Assembly (NCBI GenBank): GCA_937880805.1
Contig: CALGRR010000013.1
Location: forward strand, 1-6,769
Length of the DNA: 6,769 nucleotides
Direction of reading: 5' to 3'
DNA from: an uncultured Clostridia bacterium
Lineage (GTDB): Bacteria > Bacillota > Clostridia > Oscillospirales > Acutalibacteraceae
Shown piece after piece: positions 6,649 to 6,769 of the stretch; the stretch's first letter is position 1, and the number at the start of each line of letters is the position of its first letter. A program made the position numbers and the translations under genes. The notes under the pieces were generated by a model, which was given only the letters and a program-made list of their open reading frames with translations, ran no database searches and was not told where the DNA came from.

Positions 6649-6658
6649 TTCGGAAAAA
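6649..6658. repeat. Distal arm of 10-bp dyad around the SulP promoter
   Basis: TTCGGAAAAA on the plus strand pairs with TTTTTCCGAA at 6582-6591. The arms are 57 nt apart, with the -35 and -10 between them. Confidence 0.35.
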
Positions 6659-6679
6659 GTTACAACTCAGCCGATTTTT

Positions 6680-6697
6680 TGCCTAAATTAGTAGGCA
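6680..6697. repeat. Small 6-bp inverted repeat (hairpin)
   Basis: TGCCTA (6680-6685) and TAGGCA (6692-6697) form a 6-bp stem with a 6-nt loop, followed on the plus strand by GTTTTAC. It is too weak to call a terminator with confidence. It lies upstream of the SulP promoter, with no gene visible between it and the right edge except a possible start at 6737. Confidence 0.3.
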
Positions 6698-6714
6698 GTT
6701 TTACTTTCAAAATG

Positions 6715-6731
6715 CTTTTTGAAACAGTAAT
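6715..6731. repeat. Right copy of 17-bp inverted repeat
   Basis: CTTTTTGAAACAGTAAT on the plus strand is the exact reverse complement of 36-52. Part of it also forms an 8-bp dyad with the adjacent sequence: TTTCAAAA (6705-6712), then TGCT, then TTTTGAAA (6717-6724). It sits 5 nt before a possible ATG at 6737. Confidence 0.6.
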
Positions 6732-6769
6732 CTCATATGTCTGAAATACAATATCTCACGCACATTCGG

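Noticed and set aside
36..6731. The 17-bp inverted repeat as the termini of a transposon or genomic island
   Set aside because: There is no transposase, integrase or target-site duplication, and the enclosed DNA includes the essential genes pyrH and frr. A composite mobile element is therefore unlikely.

Overview
The window reads as a chromosomal segment of a low-to-mid GC Gram-positive bacterium, most likely a gut-type Clostridia member (Oscillospirales/Ruminococcaceae-like). This rests on the strong AGGAGG-type ribosome binding sites, the sigma-A-like promoters, the Clostridia-like sequences of ribosome recycling factor and UMP kinase, and the presence of a GH89 glycosidase. The taxonomic call is an inference from protein resemblance; no search was run.

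Layout. The left third holds a minus-strand housekeeping operon, pyrH-frr (UMP kinase, then ribosome recycling factor). The two genes are 4 nt apart, and the frr Shine-Dalgarno is encoded in the last codons of pyrH. A 228-237 nt divergent intergenic region (about 1330-1566) carries a good promoter for pyrH on the minus strand and another for the plus-strand genes. The middle holds two plus-strand genes that almost certainly form one transcript. The first is a 701-aa alpha-N-acetylglucosaminidase (GH89/NAGLU family) with both catalytic glutamates but no export signal. The second is a 401-aa right-handed beta-helix protein of the pectate-lyase-3 type with an N-terminal signal or anchor segment. 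Its start lies at, or just after, the GH89 stop. A strong hairpin at 4891-4917, with A-runs on one side and T-runs on the other, separates this pair from a convergent minus-strand gene and probably stops transcription from both sides. That gene is a 543-aa SulP-family anion transporter with a C-terminal STAS domain and a clear promoter upstream. The last 200 nt are non-coding, apart from a possible but unproven gene start at the right edge.

How the genes relate. pyrH and frr are core pyrimidine-nucleotide and translation-recycling functions. The GH89/beta-helix pair looks like a small carbohydrate-processing unit inserted beside them: one product is probably cytoplasmic and the other cell-surface or exported. 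The SulP gene is an independent monocistron. I see no mobile-element genes, tRNA, rRNA or CRISPR array.

The least ordinary signals are three. One is the GH89/beta-helix bicistron, with its apparent split in cell location and a beta-helix partner of unknown substrate. The second is a perfect 17-bp inverted repeat with one copy near each end of the window. The third is a 10-bp dyad that brackets the SulP promoter. None is clearly a new system; they are leads.
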